A stretch of DNA of 64,000 nucleotides from Phytohabitans aurantiacus (GTDB lineage: Bacteria; Actinomycetota; Actinomycetes; Mycobacteriales; Micromonosporaceae), in assembly GCF_027923225.1 (NCBI RefSeq), contig NZ_BSDI01000022.1, positions 50,482 to 114,481 on the forward strand, in the 5' to 3' direction. A program made the position numbers and the translations under genes. This document shows, piece after piece, positions 16,507 through 25,492 of this stretch. How positions within the stretch are numbered: the stretch's first letter is position 1; each line of letters opens with the position of its first letter. The notes beneath the pieces are model-generated. The model saw nothing but the letters and a program-made list of their open reading frames with translations, was not told the DNA's origin and did not search any database.

Positions 16507-17544
16507 ATGACGACCACCACACCCGAAGAGAGCGCGAACGCGACCGCGATGCGCGAGCTCGGCATGAGCCTCGGCTTCGCCGCCCAGGTGCGCGCCGCCG
16601 CCAAGCTCGGCGTCGCGGACGTGCTCGGCGACGCGCCGGCCAGCGCCGAGGTGCTGGCCAAGGCGGTCGACGCCGACGCCGACACCCTCGACCGTCTGAT
16701 GCGGGCGCTCACCTCGCACGGCGTGTTCGAGGAGGTAGAACACGGCACGTACGCCCACACGGCCACCTCGCGACTGCTCCGCGAGGACCACCCGAAGGGC
16801 ATGAAGTACATCGTCCTGTGGGCGAGCGCGCCCTGGACGTGGGAGGCCTGGCCGCGGCTGGACGAGGCCGTCCGCACCGGCAAGGCCGTCTTCCCGGACA
16901 TCTACGGCCAGGAGTTCTTCACGTACCTGCAGGAGAGCGACCCCGAGTCGGCCAAGGTGTTCAACCGGGCGATGACCCAGTCCAGCCAGATCACCTCGGA
17001 GCTGGTCGCGGAGGTGCTGGACCTGGCCGGCGTGCGGACCGTGGTGGACATCGGGGGCGGCCAGGGCCACCTGGTCGCCACGCTGCTGCGCCGCCACCCG
17101 GACGTCAAGGGCGTGCTGTATGACCTGACCAAGGTCGTGGCCGGCGCCATCCCGGCGATCACCGCCGGCGGCGAGCTTGCCGACCGGTGCACGGTGATCG
17201 GCGGCGACTGCCGCGAGAGCGTGCCCCCGGGCGCCGACCTGTACGTCTTCAAGAACGTGCTGGAGTGGGACGACGAGAGCTCGCTCGCCGCACTGCGCAA
17301 CGCTCGCCAGGCGGGCCGGCCCGGCGCCCGCGTCGTACTGGTACAGAACCTCGTCGAGGCCAGCTCGGAGATGAAGGTCACCACCGCGATGGACCTGTTC
17401 CTGCTGCTGAACGTGGGCGGGAAGAAGCACACGCGGCACGGTCTGGCCAAGCTCTTCGAGCAGGCGGGGCTGCGGCCCGGCGCGGTCCAGCCGGTACCGG
17501 GCACGAGTCTGCACACGCTGACCGCGTACGTGCCCGAGGCGTAG
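16507..17544 (+). CDS. SAM-dependent methyltransferase lacking the usual catalytic His
   Basis: This 345-residue protein has the O-methyltransferase-family plan: dimerisation helices (LGFAAQVRAAAKLGVADVLG), then a SAM domain with VVDIGGGQGHLVATLL near residue 180. At the position where O-methyltransferases read HDWDD the protein reads KNVLEWDDES (about residue 250), so the general-base histidine is absent. It may therefore be a C-methyltransferase, for example the gem-dimethylating type of benastatin- and fasamycin-like pathways. Start ATG 16507 follows GAAAGGTGCCACCG. It lies between the halogenase and the ABM genes, in the heart of the core operon. Confidence 0.85.
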   Translation: MTTTTPEESANATAMRELGMSLGFAAQVRAAAKLGVADVLGDAPASAEVLAKAVDADADTLDRLMRALTSHGVFEEVEHGTYAHTATSRLLREDHPKGMKYIVLWASAPWTWEAWPRLDEAVRTGKAVFPDIYGQEFFTYLQESDPESAKVFNRAMTQSSQITSELVAEVLDLAGVRTVVDIGGGQGHLVATLLRRHPDVKGVLYDLTKVVAGAIPAITAGGELADRCTVIGGDCRESVPPGADLYVFKNVLEWDDESSLAALRNARQAGRPGARVVLVQNLVEASSEMKVTTAMDLFLLLNVGGKKHTRHGLAKLFEQAGLRPGAVQPVPGTSLHTLTAYVPEA

Positions 17545-17546
17545 CC

Positions 17547-17870
17547 ATGAGTGTGTCCGAAGTGGAGACTCCCGACGGCCGGCTGCGCATCCTGTTCTTC
17601 GCACGGGTGGCCGAGGACGGCGAAGAGGACTTCCTGGCCGCGTACGAGCGAATCCGTCACAAGGTCGCGCAGGCACCCGGTCACGTGCTGGACCAGCTCT
17701 GCCAGTCGCCGAACGATCCGCGGGAGTGGCTCATCACGAGCGAGTGGGAGACACCCGCGCACTACCAGACCTGGGCCAACCACCACCGGTTCTCCGAACT
17801 GTCGGAGCCCATCGTGGAGACGACCATCAGCCGCGAGCACCGGCCGTACCTGGTACGCACCACCACCTGA
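17547..17870 (+). CDS. Antibiotic-biosynthesis monooxygenase (ABM) domain protein, first copy
   Basis: The 107-residue ferredoxin-like protein (LRILFFARVAEDGEEDFLAAYERIRHKV, then EWLITSEWETPAHYQTWANHHRF) fits the cofactor-independent ABM family. Family members oxidise anthrone-type carbons to quinones (ActVA-Orf6) or act with cyclases in pentangular clusters (PdmH/PdmI-like). The ATG lies three bases after the methyltransferase stop, so translation is coupled. A second ABM gene follows immediately, and such pairs are characteristic of pentangular pathways. Function is by family and context only. Confidence 0.83.
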   Translation: MSVSEVETPDGRLRILFFARVAEDGEEDFLAAYERIRHKVAQAPGHVLDQLCQSPNDPREWLITSEWETPAHYQTWANHHRFSELSEPIVETTISREHRPYLVRTTT

Positions 17871-17901
17871 CAGATCCACGCCGAACGAAAGGGGACCCGG
17901 C

Positions 17902-18240
17902 ATGCCGGAGATCTCGTCCGACAACAGGGTCGTCACGTTTATCAACGTGTTCCCGACCCGCCCCCGTGACCAGGCCAAGCTGGTCGACCTACTGATCAAG
18001 GCGCACGAGGGCACCATCAGGCACCGCTCCGGCTACGTGTCCACCAACATCCACCGCAGCGTCGACGGCTACCTGGTCGTGGACTACACGCAGTGGGAGC
18101 GCCGGGAGGACTTCGAGGCCATGGTCCGCGACCCGTCCGTCGCGCCGTACTTCGGACCGATCGGAGAGCTGACCAAGGGCGAGCAGAAGGCGTACGACGT
18201 CGTCTTCTCGCACGAGGCGGCCGAGGTGCGGCAGCTCTGA
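17902..18240 (+). CDS. Antibiotic-biosynthesis monooxygenase (ABM) domain protein, second copy
   Basis: This 112-residue ABM-fold protein reads VVTFINVFPTRPRDQAKLVDLLIKAHEG at the start and YLVVDYTQWERREDFEAM in the second half. The closely spaced pair with the gene at 17547 suggests a heteromer or two successive oxygenations. The ATG follows GAAAGGGGACCCGG. It is distinct in sequence from the first copy, so the two are not recent duplicates. A likely substrate is the ACP-bound or freshly released aromatic polyketide. Confidence 0.83.
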   Translation: MPEISSDNRVVTFINVFPTRPRDQAKLVDLLIKAHEGTIRHRSGYVSTNIHRSVDGYLVVDYTQWERREDFEAMVRDPSVAPYFGPIGELTKGEQKAYDVVFSHEAAEVRQL

Positions 18241-18272
18241 GCGAGCGTGGCCACGTGCTTCAGGAGGAAGGC

Positions 18273-19871
18273 ATGGAAGAGTACACGCCGGTCCTGGTCA
18301 TCGGCGGCATGGTCAGCGGGCTATCGACGGCGGTGTTCCTGGCTCACCACGGTGTTCCGTGCATGGTGGTGGAGCGCCGGGCGGGCAGTTCGCGCCACCC
18401 GCGGATTCGCGGCGTGTCGGCCCGGTCGATGGAATGCTTCGACCAGGTCGGGCTGACGCCGGCGATCCAGGAAATCGACGACAGCGCCAACGAGGGTTCT
18501 CGGGTGATCATGGCTGAGTCCCTGGCCGGCCGCGAGATCCGCGAGCTGGTGCCCCCGCACAACGACGCGTTCGAAGGCGTCAGCCCCACGGTCGAGGCGA
18601 TGTGCGACCAGGACCTGCTCGAGCCGGTGCTGCACCGGCGGGCCATGGAGCTCGGCGCCGACGTGCGGTTCGGCACCGAGATGGTGGAGTTCAGCGAGGA
18701 GGCGGACGGCGTCCGAGCGGTCCTGCGTACGGTGGCCACCGGCACCGAGCGGGTGGTCCGCGCGTCGTACCTGGTGGCGGCCGACGGCACGCACAGCCCG
18801 GTGCGCGAACGGCTGGCCATCAAGCGGGTCGGGCCGGGCGTCTTCGGATACCGGTGCAGCATCCTGTTCCACGCCGACCTCAGCGAGGTGGTCCGGGGAC
18901 GCAGCATCAAGATCTGCATGATCGAGCGGTTCCCCGGCAGCGGCCTGCTGCCCCGGCACGGCGGCCGGTGGCAGCTGACGCTGCCCCGGGAGGCGCACGA
19001 GACCGCGGCCGACTTCACCGAGGAGCGGTGCGTCGACCTCATCCGGATCGCGGTGGGGCTGCCGGACCTGCGGCCCCAGGTGGTCGGCGCGGAGCCCTGG
19101 GAGGTTGGCGCGCTGGTGGCCCAGCGGATCCGGGAGGGCCGGGTCTTCCTGGTCGGTGACGCCGCGCACGTGATGCCCTCCACCGGCGGGTTCGGCGGCA
19201 ACGTGTGCATCCAGGACGCGCACAACCTGGCCTGGAAGCTGGCCGCGGTGCTCGACGGCACGGCCGGACCGGCGCTGCTGGACACGTACGAGCAGGAGCG
19301 GCATCCGGTCGGGTCGCTGACGATGAAGGAGGCGGTCGCCCGTACCCCGATGTTCGGCGCGCGGAACCCGGGCGGCGCGGACGGCAAGCCGTACGCGCCG
19401 CACGATCACTGCAGTGTCGTCTTCGGGTACCGGTACCGCTCGCGTGCCGTGGTAGTCGAGGCGCCCGACGACGGCGAGCCGCTGGAAGACCCGCGCCGGC
19501 CGAGCGGCCGCCCGGGTACGCGGGCCGCGCACGTGGTCGTCGACCGGGACGGTGAGCGCGGCTCGCTCCTCGACCTGTACGGCGACGGCTTCGTCCTGCT
19601 GACCGGTCCGGAAGGCGAGGGGTGGCAGAAGGCGGCGGCGGTCGCCGGTGGCGCCTTGGGCGTCAGCGTGGCCTGCCACCAGTTCGGGTCGGGCCCGGAC
19701 GACCTGCGCGACGTCGACGGCGCCTGGGGTACCGCGTACGGCGTCGGTGACACGGGCGCGGTGCTCGTACGCCCGGACGGCTTCGTGGCGTGGCGCTCGC
19801 CGGGTGCGGTCGCCGACCCCGCCCAGGCGCTGGGCGAGGCCCTGGAGCGGGTCCTCTGCCGCGGGGCCTGA
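18273..19871 (+). CDS. FAD-dependent aromatic polyketide monooxygenase (TcmG/aklavinone-hydroxylase type)
   Basis: The 532-residue group A flavoprotein hydroxylase starts YTPVLVIGGMVSGLSTAVFLAHHG. The Rossmann loop is GGMVSG, with Met at the second conserved glycine, a variation also seen as GGSLVG in this subfamily. The second FAD motif GRVFLVGDAAHVMPSTGGFGGN is near residue 290, and a thioredoxin-like C-terminal domain follows (residues 390-532). The length equals TcmG/PgaE-type enzymes. These hydroxylate, or in related pathways perform Baeyer-Villiger oxidation on, the polycyclic core. ATG 18273 has AGGAGG upstream. It ends the core operon and a terminator follows. Confidence 0.9.
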   Translation: MEEYTPVLVIGGMVSGLSTAVFLAHHGVPCMVVERRAGSSRHPRIRGVSARSMECFDQVGLTPAIQEIDDSANEGSRVIMAESLAGREIRELVPPHNDAFEGVSPTVEAMCDQDLLEPVLHRRAMELGADVRFGTEMVEFSEEADGVRAVLRTVATGTERVVRASYLVAADGTHSPVRERLAIKRVGPGVFGYRCSILFHADLSEVVRGRSIKICMIERFPGSGLLPRHGGRWQLTLPREAHETAADFTEERCVDLIRIAVGLPDLRPQVVGAEPWEVGALVAQRIREGRVFLVGDAAHVMPSTGGFGGNVCIQDAHNLAWKLAAVLDGTAGPALLDTYEQERHPVGSLTMKEAVARTPMFGARNPGGADGKPYAPHDHCSVVFGYRYRSRAVVVEAPDDGEPLEDPRRPSGRPGTRAAHVVVDRDGERGSLLDLYGDGFVLLTGPEGEGWQKAAAVAGGALGVSVACHQFGSGPDDLRDVDGAWGTAYGVGDTGAVLVRPDGFVAWRSPGAVADPAQALGEALERVLCRGA

Positions 19872-19904
19872 TTCACCGCACCTCCGGTTCCACCGCACCT
19901 CCGA

Positions 19905-19937
19905 TCAGGGCGTCCCGCATCACGCGGGGCGCCCTGA
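19905..19937. terminator. Bidirectional hairpin between the core operon and the TetR gene
   Basis: Arms of 14 bp (TCAGGGCGTCCCGC at 19905-19918, GCGGGGCGCCCTGA at 19924-19937) have one mismatch and a 5-base loop. They lie between the convergent ends at 19871 and 19961. Confidence 0.8.
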
Positions 19938-19960
19938 AGTGTGCCGTCCGGTCGCCGCCC

Positions 19961-20575
19961 TCAATCCGGGACCACTCCCAGGGCGGGCAGCACGACGCTG
20001 TCGATGATCGCGTTCATCTCCGTCCGCGCGGGCGGCTTGCCCTCCACCAGGTAGCACAGGATCAGAAGGGCCGGACCGGCCAGGCAGACGTGCGGCGTGA
20101 TCCGCTCCGCGTCGATCTCGCCACGCTCGGCCGCCCGGCGTAGCACCGCCTCGATTCTCGTGTGTGTACCGAAGATCCTGTTGCTGATGGCCCCGATCAG
20201 CGCCGGGTAGCGGTGCCGCTCGCTGATGACCGCGCTGATCGCCGGGCCCACTGGACCGGCCATGACGTCCCGCGGGTGGTTGAGCAGGATCATGAGATCC
20301 TCTCGCAGACTGCCGGTGTCGGGCAGCGCGCCGTCGTTGGGGGCCACCGTGGCGAGCAGGTTGCGCACGGCCTCGAGTAACAGGTCGTGGGGGGACGCCC
20401 AGCGGCGATAGAGCGGCATCTTGCCGGTGCCGGCCCGCGCGGCGATCCCCTCCATGGTGAGTCGCCCAAGGCCGACCTCGGCCAGCTCGGCCAGCACGCT
20501 GTCGTAGATGGCCTGGAGTAGGGCGTCTCCTCGCCTTCGGCGGGGTGCGTTCGTCGGGTCGTCCGTCGTCGCCAT
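19961..20575 (-). CDS. TetR-family transcriptional repressor
   Basis: The 204-residue protein has an N-terminal TetR DNA-binding domain (residues 15-65): ALLQAIYDSVLAELAEVGLGRLTMEGIAARAGTGKMPLYRRWASPHDLLLEAVRN. A ligand-binding helical domain follows, of the C-terminal type found in many actinomycete export regulators. It points away from the AT-rich control region, which contains a perfect palindrome that could be its operator. A role as a ligand-responsive repressor of its own gene, the SARP gene, or the transporters is likely. The effector would plausibly be the polyketide or an intermediate. Confidence 0.88.
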   Translation of the reverse strand: MATTDDPTNAPRRRRGDALLQAIYDSVLAELAEVGLGRLTMEGIAARAGTGKMPLYRRWASPHDLLLEAVRNLLATVAPNDGALPDTGSLREDLMILLNHPRDVMAGPVGPAISAVISERHRYPALIGAISNRIFGTHTRIEAVLRRAAERGEIDAERITPHVCLAGPALLILCYLVEGKPPARTEMNAIIDSVVLPALGVVPD

Positions 20576-21188
20576 GACAAGATCATCTCCCTGGAATCAG
20601 CGGGGCGCGACTACGGCGCGCGCGGCGCAGGGAGAAACCGTGGAAACCGGTGCTGTCCCGCAACATCCCCACAACTGGCGCAGAACTCATTCTACGGAAC
20701 TGAACGTCGCGGTCATCGGCCGCGAGGTGTTTCGAATGTACGGCCAATCGTGCAGGCATCGTACGTTGATTGCGGTAGTTCTCCGTACGCAGTTCTGCGT
20801 ACGGAGTGGTAACTTTCGCCCCCAATGGCCGGTCATTTGCGCCGTTTCATCTGCTGTTACCCACTCAGGCAACATGAATATAACCTAATCAATGGCAGAA
20901 GCCTTGCGTCGCTGTTCCGCACCGTGTTAACTTTCTCCTTGGATACGATAGAGTATCTAAAGGGGAGGCGATGTCCAGCCCGCCACATTGCGGCCGCATT
21001 GATTAAGGGCGGTCACCCTGGCTCGTAACGAAGGCCCGTTTCTGGCGTCTCATTGCAAGTCTATGCATTGGCGGATGGCACAACATTGACAAAAGTCCAA
21101 TTGCGCAAACCTTTCGGTATGGGGTGAAATGGGTCGCTGAATTCGACCTTGCGGGAGATTCGGCAGACGCGGGGGAAGGAACAGACGG
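20576..21188. promoter_or_regulatory. AT-rich 613-bp control region between tetR and the SARP gene
   Basis: No convincing gene lies here; the short open frames lack third-position GC bias. The region is visibly richer in A/T than its surroundings and must hold the divergent promoters of the TetR and SARP genes. It contains the perfect palindrome at 20781-20806. A TTGACA hexamer starts near 21087, 17 bp upstream of ACCTTT, giving a possible -35 and weak -10 for the SARP gene. GGGGGAAGGAACAGACGG supplies the SARP ribosome-binding site. Confidence 0.6.
20781..20806. promoter_or_regulatory. Perfect palindrome, candidate operator
   Basis: CTCCGTACGCAG (20781-20792), TT, then CTGCGTACGGAG (20795-20806) form a perfect 12-bp-arm inverted repeat about 205 bp upstream of the tetR start and 380 bp upstream of the SARP start. 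The size and symmetry suit a TetR dimer pair. It is not followed by a T-tract and does not end a gene, so an operator is favoured over a terminator. Confidence 0.55.
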
Positions 21189-23201
21189 ATGAGGTTTCAG
21201 GTCCTTGGGCCGCTGGAGATCGCGGGTGATCGCCGTGATCTGACGCCAGGCGCGCCCAAACAGCGCGCCGTTATGGCGCTGCTTATCCTGCGGCGCAACC
21301 GCACCGTGCAGACGGCATCGCTGATCGACGAGCTCTGGGGGCAATGCCCGCCGGAGAGCGCGTTGCCGACGCTCCAGACGTACATCTACAAGCTGCGCAA
21401 GATGCTCGACGTGGAGCGGCCGGGGGAGGGCAGCAAACTGCTGCGCACCAACGGATACAGCTATCAGCTACAGGTCTCCGGGGGGCAGTTCGACCTGGAC
21501 GAGTTCGAGGAGCAGGCCGACGCGGGCGCACGCGCGCTGGACCGGGGCGCGCCCGAGGAGGCGCGCCGCGCCCTCACCGAGGCGCTCGGGCTGTGGCGCG
21601 GTCCGGCCCTCGCCAACGTGCCGGTGGGCAACCTTCTCGCCGCCGAGGCGACCCGCCTCGAGGAGCGCCGCCTCAGGGTGCTGGAGATGCGCATGGAGGC
21701 CGACCTTCAGCTGGGCAACCACCAGAGCCTGATCAGCGAGCTGAAAGCCCTCATCATGACGCACCCGTTGAGCGAGACCTTCTACGCGAAGCTCATCACG
21801 TCGCTGGCCCTCGCCGGCCGGCCACACGAAGCGCTCGAGGCGTACCGGCGGCTGCAACGAATCCTCCGCGAGGAGCTCGGCCTGGAGCCGTCGGCCGAGC
21901 TGCGAGCCCTGCAGCACTCGATCCTCACCTCCCGTCCGGTACCGGTGCGGCAGGTCGCCACCGTCTCCACACTTCCCACGGCGGCCGCACGCGCCGCGGC
22001 GGGGGGTCCGGCGGTGCCGGCCATCGCGCCAGCCGATGGCGCCACACCGACCCCGCTGGCCGTCGAGTCGGGTCTGGCGGGCGCCGCCTCCGGTCCGGTG
22101 ACGGTCGCGCCGGCGCCCGTGCCCGCGCAGCTACCGCCCGCCGTCGCGGACTTCACCGGCCACGAGCAGCTCATCCTGGACCTCGAAAGGTTCCTCACCA
22201 GCCCCGACCACCGGCGGGCCGAAGGCCGGATGGTCTCCCTGACCGGCACGCCCGGGGTGGGCAAGACGTCCACCGCGCTGCATCTCGCGCACCGCGTGCG
22301 GGCCCGGTTTCCGGACGGCCAGTTCTTCGCTCGCCTGCGCGGCACCGACGCCGAGCCGGCAGCGCCGTACGACGTGCTGCTCGACTTCCTCCGTTCCGTC
22401 GACGCGCTGCCGGCCGGCGGGTCGGATATCGAGCTTGGCGCGGCCACCCGGCTCTACCGCGGCTGGTGTGCCAAACGCCGCGTCCTCATCGTCCTCGACG
22501 ACGCGGCCTCGGCATGGCAGGTGGAGCCGCTGATGCCGGGCGACGCGCGGTGCGGTGTGATCGTCACCAGCCGGTTCGCGCACGGGTTGCCGGGCGCCCG
22601 CACGGCGGCGGTGCAGCCGTTACGTCTCAACGACTGCCTGCGCCTGCTCAGCGGCGTCATCGGGCGGCGGCGGGTGGACGCCGAGGTCGACGCGGCCGCG
22701 GACATCGTGCGGCTCTGCGGCAACCTGCCGCTCGCGGTGCGCGGCGCGGCGGCCCGGCTGGCGGCCTCGCCCAACGTGTCGCTGCGCAGGTTCGCTCAGC
22801 AGCTGTCGGCCGCTCCGACCCGCCTCGCCGAGCTGAGCATCGGCGACATCGACGTACGAGCCCGGTACACGGCCAGCTACGAGCGGCTGGACGAACGGGA
22901 AAGGTGGGCGCTCCGACTGCTGTGCCTGCTCGGCGACCGCGCGTTCGACGCACAGGACGTGGTGTCGCTGCTCGGCTGCCCGCCGCTCGTCGCGGAGATG
23001 GTGCTCGCCCGGCTCGTCGAGTGCCACCTGCTCGCGATGGTCGACACCAGGAGCGGGCGTGCCCACCGGTACGTGTTTCTGGGCCTCGCCCGCGTCTACG
23101 CGGCGGACTGCCTGGCCGCACTGGTGGGCCAGGAGGTGCAGACGTACTTTCCGCCCGCTCTGTTCGAAGTGCCGGCCCGAAGCGACCACCTGGTCGGCTA
23201 G
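21189..23201 (+). CDS. AfsR-type SARP transcriptional activator with NB-ARC domain, TTA codon
   Basis: The 670-residue protein starts with an OmpR-type winged helix (MRFQVLGPLEIAGDRRDLTPGAPKQRAVMALL, residues 1-95). A bacterial transcriptional activation domain follows (about 97-245, LITSLALAGRPHEALEAYRRLQ). An Ala/Pro-rich linker leads to an NB-ARC ATPase with the P-loop GTPGVGKTS near residue 355 and RVLIVLDDAAS near residue 435. It lacks the C-terminal TPR block of full-length AfsR, so it is intermediate in length. Codon 478 is TTA (22620-22622), the rare leucine codon read by bldA tRNA. It is the probable pathway-specific activator of the PKS operons. Confidence 0.92.
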   Translation: MRFQVLGPLEIAGDRRDLTPGAPKQRAVMALLILRRNRTVQTASLIDELWGQCPPESALPTLQTYIYKLRKMLDVERPGEGSKLLRTNGYSYQLQVSGGQFDLDEFEEQADAGARALDRGAPEEARRALTEALGLWRGPALANVPVGNLLAAEATRLEERRLRVLEMRMEADLQLGNHQSLISELKALIMTHPLSETFYAKLITSLALAGRPHEALEAYRRLQRILREELGLEPSAELRALQHSILTSRPVPVRQVATVSTLPTAAARAAAGGPAVPAIAPADGATPTPLAVESGLAGAASGPVTVAPAPVPAQLPPAVADFTGHEQLILDLERFLTSPDHRRAEGRMVSLTGTPGVGKTSTALHLAHRVRARFPDGQFFARLRGTDAEPAAPYDVLLDFLRSVDALPAGGSDIELGAATRLYRGWCAKRRVLIVLDDAASAWQVEPLMPGDARCGVIVTSRFAHGLPGARTAAVQPLRLNDCLRLLSGVIGRRRVDAEVDAAADIVRLCGNLPLAVRGAAARLAASPNVSLRRFAQQLSAAPTRLAELSIGDIDVRARYTASYERLDERERWALRLLCLLGDRAFDAQDVVSLLGCPPLVAEMVLARLVECHLLAMVDTRSGRAHRYVFLGLARVYAADCLAALVGQEVQTYFPPALFEVPARSDHLVG

Positions 23202-23215
23202 CCGGGTTCGACGAT

Positions 23216-23248
23216 GAGAGGGTGGGCCCGTGCGGGGCCCACCCTCTC
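23216..23248. terminator. Bidirectional hairpin between the SARP and MMPL genes
   Basis: Perfect 14-bp arms, GAGAGGGTGGGCCC (23216-23229) and its complement (23235-23248), flank a 5-base loop between the convergent stops at 23201 and 23254. Confidence 0.88.
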
Positions 23249-23253
23249 CCGCG

Positions 23254-25371
23254 TCACGGCTCCGCCGCCTCCAGGGGCGCCCGCCCTTCGACCGGGTCCG
23301 GGTCTGGCCGCGGCTCGCGGGCGAGGCGGCCGGGCCACCAGGTGCGGCGGCCGGTGGCGGTCACCAGCGACGGCACCAGCAGCGACGCGGCCACGAACGC
23401 GTCCAGGAGCACGCCTATCGCGACCAGGATGCCGATCTGCACCATGAACACGATCGGCATGACGCTGAGCACGGAGAACGTGCCGGCCAGCACCAGGCCG
23501 GCGCTGATGATGACCGCGCCGGTCGAGGCGAGCGCCCGCTCCACCGCCCTGGCGTTTCCGAGCGCGGCCGTCTCCTCCCGGGCGCGTGCCATCAGGAAGA
23601 TGGTGTAGTCCACGCCGAGGGCGACCACGAAGAGGAAGCCGTACAGCAGCACCACCCGGTCGATGGTCGGGTGGCCGATCGCGTGGAACACCAGCGTGGC
23701 CGCGCCCAGCGCCGCCGCGAACGACAGCACGACGCTGGCGAGCAGCAGCAGCGGCGCCACCACCGCCCGCAGCAGGACCATCAGCACGCCGAGCACGATG
23801 AGCAGGATCAACGGCAGGATCAGCCGGAGGTCCCGGTTCATCGCGTCGTCGACGTCGAGCCGCTCCGCGGTGGTACCGCCCACCAGCACCGCACCGTCCA
23901 CATCGTGCACTGCCGCACGGAGCCGCTCGACGGTCTTCTCCGCCGCCTGCGTCTCCGGCTCGTCGTCCAGGATGACCGGGTAGCGCACCCAGTCGCCGCT
24001 CCGTGACGTCGTCGCGTCCTCCGTGTCCACCTGGGCGATGCCGGGCACGGCCCGAGCCGCCGTGGCCACCCGTTCAGCGCTGGCGGCCGGTGCGAAGATC
24101 TCGCTCGGCCCGGTGGCGCCGGCCGGGAAGTGCGCGGCCAGCAGCTCCTGCCCGAGTACCGAGTCGGGTTTGGTGACAAACGCCTCGGCGCGTTCCAAGC
24201 CGGTGGACAGCTGCGTCGTGCCGAGGCTGGTCGCCGCGAGCGCCAGCGCCGCCACGAGCCAGATCGGGCGGGAATGGCGGCTGACCGCGCCGGCCACCCG
24301 GGCCCAGACGCCCGGCTTCGCCGGCGTCTCGTGCGGCCGGAAGCGCGGGGTGCGCGGCCAGAAGATCCATCGTCCGCAGACGACCAGCAGCGCCGGCAGG
24401 AGCGTGGTCATCACCAGGAGAGCGCAGGCGATGCCGATCGCACCGATCGGGCCAAGGCCGCGGGTGGAGTTGAGCTCCGCCAGCGTGAGCGCGACCAGGG
24501 CCAGGATCACCGTCACCGCGGACGCCGCGACGGCCGGGACGGCCCGGGTCAGCGCCACCCGCATCGCCTCGTGCCGGTCCGCGTGCCGGGTCAGCTCCTC
24601 GCGGTACCGCGAGATGAGCAGCAGCGCGTAGTCGGTGCCCACGCCGAAGATGAGTACGGTGAGGATGCCGCCGCTGATGTCGTCCGCGACCAGGCCGCCG
24701 TACTTGGACAGGAGCTTGACCACCGCGCTGGCGAGCTGGCTGGCCAGTCCCACCGACAGCAGCGGGATCAGCAGGAGGATCGGGCTGCGGTAGGTCAGCA
24801 GGAGCAGCACCGCGACGACCACGACGGTGGCCAGCAGGAGCGTGGTGTCGACGGAGTTGAACGCCTCGCTGAAGTCGGTCGAGGCGGCGGCGCCCCCGGT
24901 GACGCGGGCGTCCAGCCCGGTTGGCCGGCCGGCCGCGAGCGTGTCCCGGGCGGTGGCGAGCGTATCGCCGATGTGCGCGTCGTCGGCGTGCTCCGGCGCG
25001 AGGCGGATCATGACGAGCAGCGCGTCGCCGTCTTCGGACGGGATGGGCGGCGGGATCTCGCCGTCCGCGAACCGGCGCAGTGCCGAGGCGTCCGCGGTCG
25101 CCGCTGCTCGGTCGGTCGGGGTGATGCCACCGTCCCGGGCGTAGACCAGCAGCAGCTGCTCCGGCTCCGGCGGGAAGTCGCGGTCGGCCAGCTCGACGGC
25201 CTTGGTCGACTCGGCGTTGGCGGGTAGAGCGTCGGTATCGCTGCCGCTGTCTTCGCCGCTCTGCCCGGCGAGACTCACGGCGAGCACGGCGAGCAGCAGC
25301 CAGACCGCCGCGGTAACCCATTTAGCGCGGCGGTCGGCCGGTAAGCCGGCCAGCTTGTGCCACACGGACAT
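23254..25371 (-). CDS. MMPL-family (RND-type) transporter
   Basis: The 705-residue membrane protein has the MmpL/ActII-ORF3 plan. It has one N-terminal helix (WVTAAVWLLLAVLAVSL), a large extracytoplasmic loop, then five helices including GVGTDYALLLISRYREELTRH. A second loop and a second block of helices (ALGVDYTIFLMARAREET) follow. These GxxxDY-containing helices hold the proton-relay Asp-Tyr pairs of the family. Proteins of this type export polyketides and lipids in actinomycetes. It follows the two-component genes in the same orientation (121-bp gap), so the regulator may control export. Confidence 0.9.
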   Translation of the reverse strand: MSVWHKLAGLPADRRAKWVTAAVWLLLAVLAVSLAGQSGEDSGSDTDALPANAESTKAVELADRDFPPEPEQLLLVYARDGGITPTDRAAATADASALRRFADGEIPPPIPSEDGDALLVMIRLAPEHADDAHIGDTLATARDTLAAGRPTGLDARVTGGAAASTDFSEAFNSVDTTLLLATVVVVAVLLLLTYRSPILLLIPLLSVGLASQLASAVVKLLSKYGGLVADDISGGILTVLIFGVGTDYALLLISRYREELTRHADRHEAMRVALTRAVPAVAASAVTVILALVALTLAELNSTRGLGPIGAIGIACALLVMTTLLPALLVVCGRWIFWPRTPRFRPHETPAKPGVWARVAGAVSRHSRPIWLVAALALAATSLGTTQLSTGLERAEAFVTKPDSVLGQELLAAHFPAGATGPSEIFAPAASAERVATAARAVPGIAQVDTEDATTSRSGDWVRYPVILDDEPETQAAEKTVERLRAAVHDVDGAVLVGGTTAERLDVDDAMNRDLRLILPLILLIVLGVLMVLLRAVVAPLLLLASVVLSFAAALGAATLVFHAIGHPTIDRVVLLYGFLFVVALGVDYTIFLMARAREETAALGNARAVERALASTGAVIISAGLVLAGTFSVLSVMPIVFMVQIGILVAIGVLLDAFVAASLLVPSLVTATGRRTWWPGRLAREPRPDPDPVEGRAPLEAAEP

Positions 25372-25492
25372 GACTGGAACCTCCGATGGAAACGGTGTCC
25401 TACGGAGGGTGCCGCCTGGACGCCGTCGCGCGCGTCGGCCACAGACCGGCTCTCCCGCCTACGTCACGCGGCGTACGCGGGCCCGACTCTGG

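Noticed and set aside
20825..21028. 67-codon forward frame in the AT-rich control region
   Set aside because: No ribosome-binding site, no GC bias at third positions and no recognisable sequence.
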